From Candidatus Poribacteria bacterium (GTDB taxonomy: Bacteria; Poribacteria; WGA-4E; WGA-3G), in NCBI GenBank assembly GCA_022825665.1, contig JAJDWI010000037.1:1-34512 (forward strand): a stretch of DNA of 34,512 nucleotides, written 5' to 3'. The notes beneath the pieces are model-generated. The model was not told the origin of the DNA and did no database searches. It saw only the letters and a list, made by a program, of their open reading frames with translations. Below, one piece after another: positions 7,343 through 17,200 of this stretch (position 1 is its first letter; the number at the start of each line of letters is the position of its first letter). The position numbers and the translations under genes are program-made.

Positions 7343-7822
7343 ATGCCAAACGTATATGAAGGCAACCTAAATTGTAACGGTCTTAAATTCGGTATCATTG
7401 TCAGTCGCTTTAACAGTTTTATCACCACAAAACTTTTAGATGGTGCATTGGATGCAATTAAACGTCACGGTGGAGACTTAGATGATGTAGATGTTGTATG
7501 GGTTCCCGGTGCTTTTGAAACACCAAGTATCGCTAAACAACTTGCTGAAAGTGAACGATACGATGTGCTTATCTGTATCGGTGCGGTAATTCGTGGTGCT
7601 ACTCCTCACTTTGATTACGTTGCAGGTGAAAGTGCTAAAGGTATTGCCCAAGTTTCACTGCAAACCGGTATTCCGATTATCAACGGAATTATCACCACAG
7701 ATACGATTGAGCAAGCGATTGAACGTGCAGGTACAAAAGCAGGAAATAAAGGTGCTGAAGCAGCCGTAACCGCAATTGAAATGGCAAACCTGCGGAAGCA
7801 ACTTGAGACGTTATCAAGTTAA
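7343..7822 (+). CDS. ribH: 6,7-dimethyl-8-ribityllumazine synthase RibH
   Basis: 159 aa from ATG 7343. This start is preferred over the upstream in-frame ATG 7292, which overlaps ribBA, because it follows a TAGGA ribosome site and gives the usual length. Recognisable blocks are [20 protein letters not shown] and [14 protein letters not shown], with the conserved active-site His at 89. The enzyme condenses the RibD product with the four-carbon phosphate from RibBA and normally assembles into pentamers or icosahedral capsids. Last gene of the rib operon; the order matches the Bacillus subtilis operon. Confidence 0.95.
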   Translation: MPNVYEGNLNCNGLKFGIIVSRFNSFITTKLLDGALDAIKRHGGDLDDVDVVWVPGAFETPSIAKQLAESERYDVLICIGAVIRGATPHFDYVAGESAKGIAQVSLQTGIPIINGIITTDTIEQAIERAGTKAGNKGAEAAVTAIEMANLRKQLETLSS

Positions 7823-7991
7823 TTTGGAATGAGTGAGTAAACAAACGCGTTTCCGTTGACAACATTGTCTTTCAACTCAGACACAATTACATTGAACAAG
7901 ATAGGACGAGAGTGTTATGGAGAAAACGTTATCTCATCATAATTTTACTGAAAACTCTCAAATTTTTATGTAAAAAATAAAGAAAATTGAC

Positions 7992-9146
7992 ATGAGGAAG
8001 AAAAGAATCATCACATTCGTATATGTGTTAGCGATTGTTGCTTTGACTGTCGGACTTTTCAATTGTAAAACGTCTGACAACAAAGGGAATCAAGTGACGA
8101 ATGAAGATGTTTCCATCGGTGTTGTCGTGGCACTGACAGGGCAACACGCCGAACCGTATGGGTTTCCAATGCAGCGCGGTTTTGAATTGGCACGAGAAGA
8201 GCTTAACAACCGCGGTGATGTAAAGTTTACATTTATCACTGTGGATGATCAGAGTACTCCAGAAGGGGCGAAGGAAGCTGTACAGCACTTAGTGGATCAA
8301 GGTGTCCCTGCTATAGTCGGACTTGCTATCTCGACGCACCTTAAAGTAGCTGCTCCGATTGCGCAGGAAAACAGCGTTATCGCTTTCAGTTCGGTTTCCT
8401 CCGCTGCAGGTTTGAGTGGGATCGGGAATTTTATCTTTCGCACCAGTCTCGCCACAAATATAAGCATTCCCAGTGGTTTGATGGCGACTCAGGAGAGACT
8501 TGGGTATAAAAAAGTGTCAACGATATATGATGAGATTGATGTCTACTCCAAAAATAGTAATGAAGTGCTAAAGGTAGCACTTGAGGCAAGCGGAGTTAAG
8601 ATTCTAACCATGGAAACCTTCCAAACTGGCGATATCGATTTTTCTCAGCAACTAACCAATATAATGGCGGTAAAACCTGACGCACTCTTTGTCTCTGCAC
8701 TTTCACAAGAAATAGCACAGATTATCACGCAAATATCCGAAGTAGGTGTTCCCAACAGTATTGACATTATTGTTCCTGATTTAACTATGAATGAAGTCCA
8801 AAAGGCTAGCGATGCAGCCGAAGGGGTAATAGGTTTTATTGGATGGTCTAGTACATCTGACGCACCTGGAAACCAAACCTTCGTTCGGAATTATCAGGCG
8901 AAATATGGTATTCAACCTGAACCGTGGGCGGCACAGTCGTATGCAACGCTTTATGTGCTCGCTAATGCAATTAAGATGGCGCAATCGACAGATCCGAACA
9001 TCATTCGGGACGCACTTGCACAAACGACAGATTTTCCTACAATTTTAGGTAAGTTAGGCAATTTCTCTTTCAATCCTGACGGAGACGCACTGTATGACCA
9101 GATCATAATGGTCGTCAAGGACGGAGAACTTCAGTTCTTTGAATAA
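7992..9146 (+). CDS. Branched-chain amino acid/amide-type ABC transporter substrate-binding lipoprotein
   Basis: 384 aa. A hydrophobic signal segment (residues 6-23) ends at Cys25 in LFNC. This is a probable lipobox although Asn at -1 is atypical. The mature part is a periplasmic-binding-protein type I fold of the LivJ/receptor family ligand-binding kind: IGVVVALTGQHAEPYG, ELNNRGDVKFTFITVDDQSTPEGA, VPAIVGLAISTHLKVAAPIA. It would bind a small ligand outside the cytoplasmic membrane; ligand unknown. No LivH/M/F/G transporter genes are nearby, so it is an orphan binding protein in this window. 169 bp of non-coding sequence precede it. Confidence 0.9.
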   Translation: MRKKRIITFVYVLAIVALTVGLFNCKTSDNKGNQVTNEDVSIGVVVALTGQHAEPYGFPMQRGFELAREELNNRGDVKFTFITVDDQSTPEGAKEAVQHLVDQGVPAIVGLAISTHLKVAAPIAQENSVIAFSSVSSAAGLSGIGNFIFRTSLATNISIPSGLMATQERLGYKKVSTIYDEIDVYSKNSNEVLKVALEASGVKILTMETFQTGDIDFSQQLTNIMAVKPDALFVSALSQEIAQIITQISEVGVPNSIDIIVPDLTMNEVQKASDAAEGVIGFIGWSSTSDAPGNQTFVRNYQAKYGIQPEPWAAQSYATLYVLANAIKMAQSTDPNIIRDALAQTTDFPTILGKLGNFSFNPDGDALYDQIIMVVKDGELQFFE

Positions 9147-9295
9147 TCTCATTATAGTAGAATCCAAAAATATGTAGACACATGGTATATACGGTTTTCT
9201 AACGCACTTTGTAGCACAAACTGAATGAAGATTAAGTAATTAAATCGGTAATTTTATTATGCATATCCCAACGAAATCGGAGCAATAAAACATAA

Positions 9296-9898
9296 ATGAT
9301 TGCAATAATAGATTACAAAGCAGGAAACCTTACAAGTGTTGCCCGTGCTTTGGACCATCTCGGCTATGAGAACCAGATTACTGATAATACAGAGACTATT
9401 CTCGCTGCAGAACGCGTGATATTCCCAGGAGTCGGTGCTGCAAAAGCCACCATGGGAAATCTGCAGAAACGATCACTTGACGAGGTTCTCATCAAATTTT
9501 ATGAGTCTGGCAAACCGATGTTAGGCATCTGTATCGGCATCCAAATCCTGTTTGAACACAGTGAGGAGGAGGATACAGACTGTCTTGGGTTGTTTCCCGG
9601 ACACGTGAAAAAGTATCCTGCTCATAATGGACTCAAAGTGCCTCAGATTGGATGGAACGAAGTACATCAAGTTCAGCAGCATAAGATCTTTGATGGGGTT
9701 CCCAATCCTGCTCACTTTTATTTCGTCAATTCCTATTATCCTGTGCCAAAGATGGTGGATACTATCATTGGAAAAACAACTTACGGTCTTGAGTTCTGTA
9801 GTGCAATTGCACACAACAATCTCATCGCAACACAATTTCATTTGGAAAAAAGCGGACGTGTCGGATTAAAAATGTTGGCGAATTTCTTAAAATTGTAA
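9296..9898 (+). CDS. hisH: Imidazole glycerol phosphate synthase glutamine amidotransferase subunit HisH
   Basis: 200 aa, a class I glutamine amidotransferase. It starts with MIAIIDYKAGNLTSV. The nucleophile Cys79 sits in GICIGIQ, and His182 and Glu184 complete the triad. Together with HisF it forms the histidine-pathway step that makes imidazole glycerol phosphate and AICAR by supplying ammonia from glutamine. The His-Glu pair reads FHLEKS, where the family usually has FHPEKS. No hisF or other his gene is adjacent, so it is isolated from its pathway. It sits 57 bp before the histidine kinase and could be co-transcribed with it. Confidence 0.93.
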   Translation: MIAIIDYKAGNLTSVARALDHLGYENQITDNTETILAAERVIFPGVGAAKATMGNLQKRSLDEVLIKFYESGKPMLGICIGIQILFEHSEEEDTDCLGLFPGHVKKYPAHNGLKVPQIGWNEVHQVQQHKIFDGVPNPAHFYFVNSYYPVPKMVDTIIGKTTYGLEFCSAIAHNNLIATQFHLEKSGRVGLKMLANFLKL

Positions 9899-9955
9899 CA
9901 GCGTCGAACCATTTGTGGCAGCAATCATAACCTTTGAACGGCACGCAGGCATCTC

Positions 9956-11509
9956 ATGAAAACTCTATTTTTAGCACTCGGTGTGCTATGTGCCAATTTC
10001 ATTATATATGTATCGGGTGCGTCTCAGTACTATTTTACAGTTTCACACCTTTATTACGGTGTGATGTTGGTAGCCGCCATATACGAAAGTTCTCGGAACC
10101 AGAACATACTTATTGGATTGACAACAGCTGCCAATTGGGTGTATGCGTTGCAGTACCCAAAACAGATAGAGAGTTTTGCAGTAGCATTTCTATATCCCAT
10201 TATAGCGTCTATTTTTGTTAGGACGATTCGTCAACTGCGGATTCAGCGTTTGGATCGTGTGAAAGAAATTGATAAGGTCAGTAGCGAAAAGACGACCTTA
10301 GAAAAAAGGGTACGCGACCTAATTATCGTTTCTGAGGTGAGCCAAGCAGCAAATGCTGCGCTTGAACTTGAAGAACTCTTTCATCGTATTATTGAAATCC
10401 TATCTGAACGTCTTGGAATCTATCGTGGTACCTTGAACCTATATGAAAATGGACAAGTGGTGAAAACAGTTAATGCGATTTTAGGACTAACAGCGGCAGA
10501 ACAGAAACGTGGCACTGACCATCAGATCGAGGAAATTGAGAAAGAAGTTTTAGCAGAGGGGAAAGCAAAAGGCGTTCCACAATACCGTATTCCTCGTCCT
10601 TCTGTAAAACTTTTTTCACCTGAACGGGTTGAATCCAAAGATAACATTGCATTTTGGGTGATACCTATCTTTGTAGAGGAACGGGTCATCGGGACTTTGA
10701 TTATTGACAAAGCAAAAGATGAACTTTCCGCCGCCGAAGACGAACAGGTATTAACAATCATTGCGTCAATCATCGCGCAACGGGTCAAAATCAAGCAGAC
10801 AATTGATGCATTGGTTCAGTCAGAACGTTTGGCAGCACTCGGTAAATTGGTGACGACAATAGCACACGAAGTCCGAAATCCACTCGGGAGTATCCGATTG
10901 GCAACGCAACTTCTCAGTGAACCTACAGATAGATTCGCACCACTGCCCAAAGATGAACAGGCAGAAATTGACGAGTATACCTCAATTATAATCAAAGAAG
11001 TGGATCGGCTTAACCGTTCTATTGAACAGTTACTCGCTTTCGGTAAACCTGCAATAGCAGATGCCGAACTCTGCAAAATTGACAAATTGCTGGATAATTG
11101 TCTGGCAACATATCAACCGGAATTAGATCGACATAATATTGATGTCGTACGGGATTATGCGGAATGTCCATCTGTGAATATTAATCAGGATGGAATTACA
11201 CAAGTTATTTTTAATCTATTTTCAAACGCGATTGAAGCGATGGAAACAGGCGGGACGTTAACAATACAGACATACTCACAAAAAGAATCTAAAACCGTAA
11301 ATATTCGTATACAAGACACAGGTCCTGGTATTGCCCCTAACGAGTTACCACATCTTTTTGATGCTTTCTACACAACAAAACAGAAGGGAACAGGGCTTGG
11401 ACTTTACATTAGTCAAAAAATTTTATCACTACACGAAGGAAGTGTTGAAGTTGATGCTAATCTATCAACCGGTACCGCTTTTACTATATCGCTTCCCAGT
11501 GCACATTAG
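9956..11509 (+). CDS. Membrane-anchored GAF sensor histidine kinase (NtrB/AtoS type)
   Basis: 517 aa. The first 85 residues are hydrophobic, with probably three or four membrane helices. A coiled-coil linker (about 85-115) and a GAF-like sensor domain (about 115-270) follow. The dimerisation/phosphoacceptor domain has His304 in IAHEVRNPLGSIR, and the ATPase domain at about 400-515 has NLFSNAIEAM, QDTGPGIAP and GTGLGLYIS. It would autophosphorylate His304 and pass the phosphate to the response regulator encoded 55 bp downstream. The signal is unknown. The fused GAF suggests a small cytoplasmic ligand and the membrane part may only anchor. Confidence 0.93.
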   Translation: MKTLFLALGVLCANFIIYVSGASQYYFTVSHLYYGVMLVAAIYESSRNQNILIGLTTAANWVYALQYPKQIESFAVAFLYPIIASIFVRTIRQLRIQRLDRVKEIDKVSSEKTTLEKRVRDLIIVSEVSQAANAALELEELFHRIIEILSERLGIYRGTLNLYENGQVVKTVNAILGLTAAEQKRGTDHQIEEIEKEVLAEGKAKGVPQYRIPRPSVKLFSPERVESKDNIAFWVIPIFVEERVIGTLIIDKAKDELSAAEDEQVLTIIASIIAQRVKIKQTIDALVQSERLAALGKLVTTIAHEVRNPLGSIRLATQLLSEPTDRFAPLPKDEQAEIDEYTSIIIKEVDRLNRSIEQLLAFGKPAIADAELCKIDKLLDNCLATYQPELDRHNIDVVRDYAECPSVNINQDGITQVIFNLFSNAIEAMETGGTLTIQTYSQKESKTVNIRIQDTGPGIAPNELPHLFDAFYTTKQKGTGLGLYISQKILSLHEGSVEVDANLSTGTAFTISLPSAH

Positions 11510-11564
11510 TTTTGATATTCGCCAATATAATTAATGACCTAATAACCAAAGGCAAACACAAATT

Positions 11565-12998
11565 ATGTCCTATTCAGTCCTAATTGCCGATGATGACCAC
11601 AGTCTACGTTCCGTTTTAAGTGCTGCGCTTAATAAGGCAGGATATGACACAGTCAAAGCACGAAATGGGAAAGAGGTTATTGATTGTGTTCAGAATAATG
11701 AGTTTGATGTCATTCTGCTGGACATCTTCTTAGGAGATGCCGATGGATTAGAATTGATAGAATCTATTCAGGAACTGAATCCATCTGCAGCAATTATTGT
11801 TGTCACTGGACATGGAACAACACAAACCGCGATTGAAGCTGCGAAACGACAGGCATATAGTTACCTCACGAAACCTGTAGACCGGACCGAATTGCTTGAT
11901 CTGGTAGATCGTGCAGCATCAGCAGCAAGTATTACAAAAAAGGAAACAGAAATCGGTGTAACACAAACCGCACAGCCCATTGATGGACAGGACAAAATAG
12001 TAGGACAGAGTCCTGCTATGCAAGCAGTTTATCAGATAATTGGCCGTGGCGCGGTCAGTGACGAAACCGTGCTCATTATGGGGGAGAGTGGTACTGGCAA
12101 AGAATTGGTCGCTAAGCTGATTCATGAAAATAGCCCGCGCAGCGATAACCCGTTTGTGGTGGTTGATTGTAGTGCTATCCCCTCAACTCTAATTGAAAGC
12201 ACACTTTTCGGTCATGTCAAAGGGGCGTTCACTGATGCACATACTGATCGCAAGGGGAAGTTCGAACAGGCTGATAGTGGAACTATTTTTCTTGATGAAG
12301 TCGGAGAATTGCCTATTGATGTGCAGATGAAATTGTTACGCGTCCTCCAAGAACGAGAGATAGAACCGGTGGGTAGTAACGAAGCACAGCCTGTGAATGC
12401 ACGGATTATTGCTGCAACCAACCGACAATTGGATACAGCAATATCTCAAAAAACTTTTCGGGATGATCTTTACTACCGCCTGAATGTGATCACTATTGTG
12501 CTACCGCCTCTTAGAGAACGTAGGGAGGACATACCAGAGTTAATTGACCTTTTTACAAACCAATTTTCACAAGAATATCAACTTCCAAAGATCGGGATTT
12601 CATCTGATACAATAAAAAGACTAACAGAGTATGAATGGCCCGGAAATGTGCGTGAACTTGAAAACGCTATAAAACGTGCCCTTGTTATGTGTGCAGGACA
12701 GATGTTATTGGTAGAACATTTTTCTCAAATTTTTGATAAACCAGTTTCAGATGGTCCGATAGACCACCAAAATACTGACCAACAAGTCTATGCACTTCTT
12801 CAAGGACAGGTAACAAACTATCTGGAATCTGATTCGGATGCTGGACAATTATACGCAGAAATTCGTTCTGTTTTTGAAAAGCCTCTCTTTGAAATTGTCC
12901 TAAAACATACAGAGGGTAATCGCAGTAAAGCATCAGAGATTTTGGGGATTAATCGAAACACTCTGCACACCAAGTTAAACGAGTATAATATCAAATAA
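11565..12998 (+). CDS. NtrC-family sigma-54-dependent response regulator
   Basis: 477 aa in the classical three-domain order. The receiver (1-120) has Asp9-Asp11 acidic pocket, phosphoacceptor Asp53 and Lys in YLTKPVD. The AAA+ domain has Walker A GESGTGKE at 173-180 and the sigma-54-contacting GAFTDA loop at 220-225. A Fis-type helix-turn-helix lies in the last 40 residues (ASEILGINRNTLHTKL). It should activate sigma-54 promoters when phosphorylated by the upstream kinase. The two EutN-like genes start 43 bp after its stop, making them and the genes after them candidate targets or operon partners. I could not recognise a -24/-12 promoter in the short gaps. Confidence 0.95.
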   Translation: MSYSVLIADDDHSLRSVLSAALNKAGYDTVKARNGKEVIDCVQNNEFDVILLDIFLGDADGLELIESIQELNPSAAIIVVTGHGTTQTAIEAAKRQAYSYLTKPVDRTELLDLVDRAASAASITKKETEIGVTQTAQPIDGQDKIVGQSPAMQAVYQIIGRGAVSDETVLIMGESGTGKELVAKLIHENSPRSDNPFVVVDCSAIPSTLIESTLFGHVKGAFTDAHTDRKGKFEQADSGTIFLDEVGELPIDVQMKLLRVLQEREIEPVGSNEAQPVNARIIAATNRQLDTAISQKTFRDDLYYRLNVITIVLPPLRERREDIPELIDLFTNQFSQEYQLPKIGISSDTIKRLTEYEWPGNVRELENAIKRALVMCAGQMLLVEHFSQIFDKPVSDGPIDHQNTDQQVYALLQGQVTNYLESDSDAGQLYAEIRSVFEKPLFEIVLKHTEGNRSKASEILGINRNTLHTKLNEYNIK

Positions 12999-13041
12999 TA
13001 TTTTTAGATTTTATGAATTAAATGAAATTGAGATAATACTA

Positions 13042-13317
13042 ATGGATATAGGAAAAATTATTGGAACCGTAGTAGCAACACGAAAAGATCCGAGTTTGGA
13101 AGGCACACGTCTTCTCATCGTACAACCCTTGGATGAAACACACACACCTATTTCCGAACCTCTCGTCGCTGTGGATACATTACAAGACGCTGGAGAAGGT
13201 GAAATCGTCTATATGGTTACCGGTGGTGATGCAGTGGGAGTAGTGCCTGGGAAACGGATGCCTGTGGATGTAGCGATCGTTGGTCTTGTGGATTCTGTCT
13301 CGCTTCTTGAACAATAG
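13042..13317 (+). CDS. EutN/CcmL bacterial microcompartment vertex protein (first copy)
   Basis: 91 aa, the full length of the family. The N-terminal IGKIIGTVVATRKDPSLEG and LLIVQPLD segments and the GEGEIVYMVTG turn are the typical EutN/CcmL beta-barrel signature. Such proteins form pentamers that cap the vertices of microcompartment shells. A second copy follows 45 bp downstream. No BMC hexamer shell gene, aldehyde dehydrogenase or encapsulated enzyme is visible nearby. Shell function would need hexamers from elsewhere in the genome, or the pentamer may have another use. Confidence 0.9.
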   Translation: MDIGKIIGTVVATRKDPSLEGTRLLIVQPLDETHTPISEPLVAVDTLQDAGEGEIVYMVTGGDAVGVVPGKRMPVDVAIVGLVDSVSLLEQ

Positions 13318-13362
13318 AATTAGTTAAACGTCATCCTAACGCCTTGTGAGATAAATAATATT

Positions 13363-13650
13363 ATGTACTTAGCGAAAGTTATTGGTAAAGTCGTTTCAGT
13401 GCTTAAACATCCAGCGTATGAAAATAGAACATTACTACTTGTCCAACCGTTAAGTGTCCGATCAGAGCTTGTTCGTACACCAACGATCGCAGTTGATTAT
13501 GTGGGGGCAGGTGAAGGTGACACGGTAATCGTAGGAGCGGGTCCCGGCGTTGCACAAGAGGTCTTCGGTATAGAGAACGCACCTATCCGTGAACTCATTA
13601 TGGGTATTGTTGACCATTTTGATGTGGAATTTCTGGAGGAAACAGAATGA
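13363..13650 (+). CDS. EutN/CcmL bacterial microcompartment vertex protein (second copy)
   Basis: 95 aa. It has the same fold as the preceding gene (LAKVIGKVVSVLKHPAYENR, LLLVQPLS, GAGEGDTVIVGAGPG). The sequences have diverged well beyond a recent duplication, so the two may form distinct or mixed pentamers. Its stop overlaps the start of the following lipoprotein gene in an ATGA arrangement (ATG 13647, TGA 13648-13650), indicating translational coupling with a secreted protein, which is odd for a cytosolic shell component. Confidence 0.9.
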   Translation: MYLAKVIGKVVSVLKHPAYENRTLLLVQPLSVRSELVRTPTIAVDYVGAGEGDTVIVGAGPGVAQEVFGIENAPIRELIMGIVDHFDVEFLEETE

Positions 13651-14234
13651 GGTATTTACTAAGTATCTGTATACTTTTTATCTGTCTAAGTATCAACGGC
13701 TGTAGATTGGCTCAGGTTTTATCAACGCAGTATAGTGAGAATATTGCAAGTGTCAATTACGGTACAGAAGCAAACCACCCTGGTTTGAACGATGGCAACA
13801 TTGAAACTGTAGCAACTCTCCCCGCAACAAATGAACGCCACTTTATCATCAAATTTGCTGATGTACAACCGGTACGTAAAATCATCCTACACAACGGTAA
13901 CCTATTCCGATTTAAAATGTATTACTTAAATCCTGAAACAGATTCATGGGAAACTTTCGACTCCGTAATTCAGCGACGTGAACTTGATGGCAAACGCGCA
14001 CAAGCCATGTTCATTTTTGACAGATTGAACTTTCATACGCAGATGATCCGGATCACCGTGACCCGCACTGTAGACGATGTTGTTGTGAATAAACTTAAAA
14101 AGGAACCGGGAGACAAAGTAGTTGACCAACGAACATCTTTTGGCGACCAATACCTTCCACATTATAGGGTGGTGCGACCTTCAATTGCTCAAATCCGAGA
14201 AATTGAGGTATATCATCTTGCAAAAAATAAGTAA
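13647..14234 (+). CDS. Lipoprotein, possible galactose-binding/discoidin-like fold
   Basis: 195 aa. The signal peptide ends in a lipobox at INGC (Cys19). The mature part contains DGNIETVATLP and FIIKFADVQPVRKIILHNGN, a pattern of beta strands reminiscent of F5/8-type (discoidin) jelly rolls, where a variable DG-containing loop is followed by a hydrophobic 'vrkI.l' strand. I do not recognise a specific family. Translation is coupled to the preceding EutN-like gene by a 4-base overlap, and the giant C25 protease starts 33 bp downstream. It may be an outer-membrane or periplasmic partner of that protease. Confidence 0.75.
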   Translation: MRYLLSICILFICLSINGCRLAQVLSTQYSENIASVNYGTEANHPGLNDGNIETVATLPATNERHFIIKFADVQPVRKIILHNGNLFRFKMYYLNPETDSWETFDSVIQRRELDGKRAQAMFIFDRLNFHTQMIRITVTRTVDDVVVNKLKKEPGDKVVDQRTSFGDQYLPHYRVVRPSIAQIREIEVYHLAKNK

Positions 14235-14267
14235 CATAATTCCGATCCTATAAGTTCCCTCTAAATT

Positions 14268-17200
14268 ATGACTATGAATAAGAAACACATTACTACCTTC
14301 TTAACAGTTTTTTTGATCTATGTAATTATATTGTCATTTTCTGCTGTTACTTCAACGGATGCTGCGCCTATCGGTGAAATATCAACCAACATTGGTAAAG
14401 TGGAGTTGATAAGTGCTACCCAACAAGGAATAACGTTACAACTCACAATTCCGGAATCAGTTTTTGAGATCGAAACATTGGAACGTGATGGAAAACACTT
14501 TCAGACCCTTTCGTTCCCCGGATGCCGTTACATAAATGAATTAGGATTACCGAGGCTGCCTATACAAACCGCTTTGTTAGGAGTTCCATCCGATGTAACT
14601 TTTACTGTGCGAATTGTTGAAAGAAATGACTTTAGCACATATAAACTCCAACATACACTTGCAGATAAAAAGGTGGTTTTAGGACGACACAATTCTAATG
14701 GAATTGCGTTGAAACCAGAATCAAGGTCGGATTCATCTCAGGCGACTAACCGCTTTTTTCCGCAAAATCTTGCTAAAATCGGAAAAGCGGGGTGGATTAG
14801 AGAGAACCGTGTGCTTCCTATTCAACTGAATCCTGTTCAATATAACCCTGTGAGTGATGTCGTAAAACTCTACCATCAGCTTGTTGTTGAGGTGCAATTC
14901 GATAGATTAGGCAATGCACCTTCTGCACTTCAAGGATTTCCTCGTCAAGAATCTTTTGTATATGAGGAGATGTTTGGAAGTCTGCTAATCAATCCACAAG
15001 CTGCTAAACAGTGGCGTTCTCCCGCGATGAATGTTATCCGAGGAGATGGAACAGTCGGGCATATTTCACCTTTTTCTGTACCGAGTGCTCCTGCGATCAC
15101 CACACCGCGCTACAAAATATATATCCTTAATTCAGGTATGTATCACATAACAGCAAGTGATTTAGCAGCAGCTGGCGTTGATATAACAACCATTAAACCA
15201 TCTACACTGGCACTGTCTAACAAAGGAAAACAGATACCAATCTTTGTCCGGAATGCTGCAAACGGAAAGACAGTAGATGACACATCTGGATTTGATTCCG
15301 ATGGAGAAATAATCTTTTATGCCCAACGTCATAGTGGTGAAAAAACATATTTTGACCCATATACCGATCAGAACGTCTATTGGCTATCATGGAATGCGGG
15401 ACCTGGACTCAGGATGGAAACGACATTAATTTCCACAGAAATACCCGAACCTACTCTTGATGCATCAGGATTTCCAATAGAGGGACCAACGCTTTATCAA
15501 CCAAGGAACTTTCTAACCCGTGTTCATGTTGAAAGGGATAATCAGTTTCGTCGTTTTAAAAACTTTGGTTTGGAAGCAAACAGCGAGTTTGACGTGTTTG
15601 GGGATGGTATCCTTCAACGCGATTTCGGTATAAATGCCTTACCTGATTTACCAGATGACAGTTGGTTTTGGGCGCAGACAAGCGCAACAGAAATAAGGAG
15701 TTTTCCGTTTACGATCACGGGTGTGGCTGGAACCGGTCAAAAAGCAACAATGCGCGTCGCATTACACGGCAGATCAGAAGGTTCGCATTTTACAGAAATG
15801 TGGTTGAATAACGACATCGTCCTTGGAAGACCGCGGTGGACTGGAGATACGGAATATCTGTTTGTGAACCAACAAATCTCACAGTCTGCCCTCAAAAATG
15901 GTAGAAATACGTTGAGTGCTGTTAGTCCTGAAGACCATGTGTTGGATCTTGTCTTGATGAATTGGTTTGAAGTTGATTATTGGCGTACTTTTGAGGCAAA
16001 CTCAAATGTGCTATCTTTTTCAATTACATTACTACCTGATGATGTAACTGGTGAAGTAAACCCAAATTTTAGGGTTACCCTTAAAAACTTTACTGATCCC
16101 AATATAGAAATATACGGTGTTGATGGCACACGGTATGTTGGCTTAGCTCCAAAAGAAGATGAGGATATTCCGGGGATTTACGAAGTTATTTTTCAATCCA
16201 CACGGATTGGTGGTGTGCCACAGTACCGTCTTGGTGAATCGCTCAATCTTGATACATCTATTCAATATATCGCACTGACTCGTGGTAAATACCGAAAACC
16301 ACAAAAAATAATCAAAGATACCTCCTCTGATTTGCGCAGCCAACACAACGGCGCGGATTATATCATCATTACACATACAGATTTCATGAGAGATGTGCAG
16401 CCGCTTGCTGACTTTCGTAGCAAACAAGGATTGCGAACAAAAGTAGTGGATGTCCAAGATATATATGATGAATTTAATCACGGACTTATTAATCCGTATG
16501 CCCTCCGAGACTTCCTTAAGTATACTTACGAAAACTGGCAATCCCCTGCACCGACTTACGTGTTGTTAGTTGGAGACGCAAACCCAATAGACAAAACAAG
16601 TTTCGTGCCTACGATTCAGGTGCAAATCCCCGGTTACGGTTCATCTTCAAGTGACCACCAGTTCGTTACCTTTCGCGGTGATGACTCATTCCCCGACATG
16701 CTTATTGGAAGAGTGCCTGTTACAAATAGCGTTGACACGCGGATATTCGTTGAACGTGCCATAAAGTATGAAAGCACAGACCAAACAGGTCCTTGGCATA
16801 AACGCATATTAATGCTTGCAGGTTCAACAGAGGATTTTCATACGCAAACCGATTCCCTTGTTAAAAACAGTAAACTTACCCAAAAATACGAAACGAAATT
16901 AATATACGCACCTACTACAGTCGAAGATGATCTGCCCTTAGGTGAAGGCACAACCCCTGTCGGACGACAAGTGATTGATGGGTTTAACAATGGTGCCAGT
17001 ATTGTTAATTATGTTGGTCATGGTGCTGGTGGCAGATGGGCATCCAGTCGTATGATGGATTTAGAAGATCCGCATAAGAACTTAACGAATATTACTCAGC
17101 TGCCTTTTGTAATTAGCATGACTTGTTTTACCGGTGAATTTGACAGCAAAACAGGTTGTCTCGCGGAAGAATTTCTACGATCGGAAAGTGGTGGCGCAAT

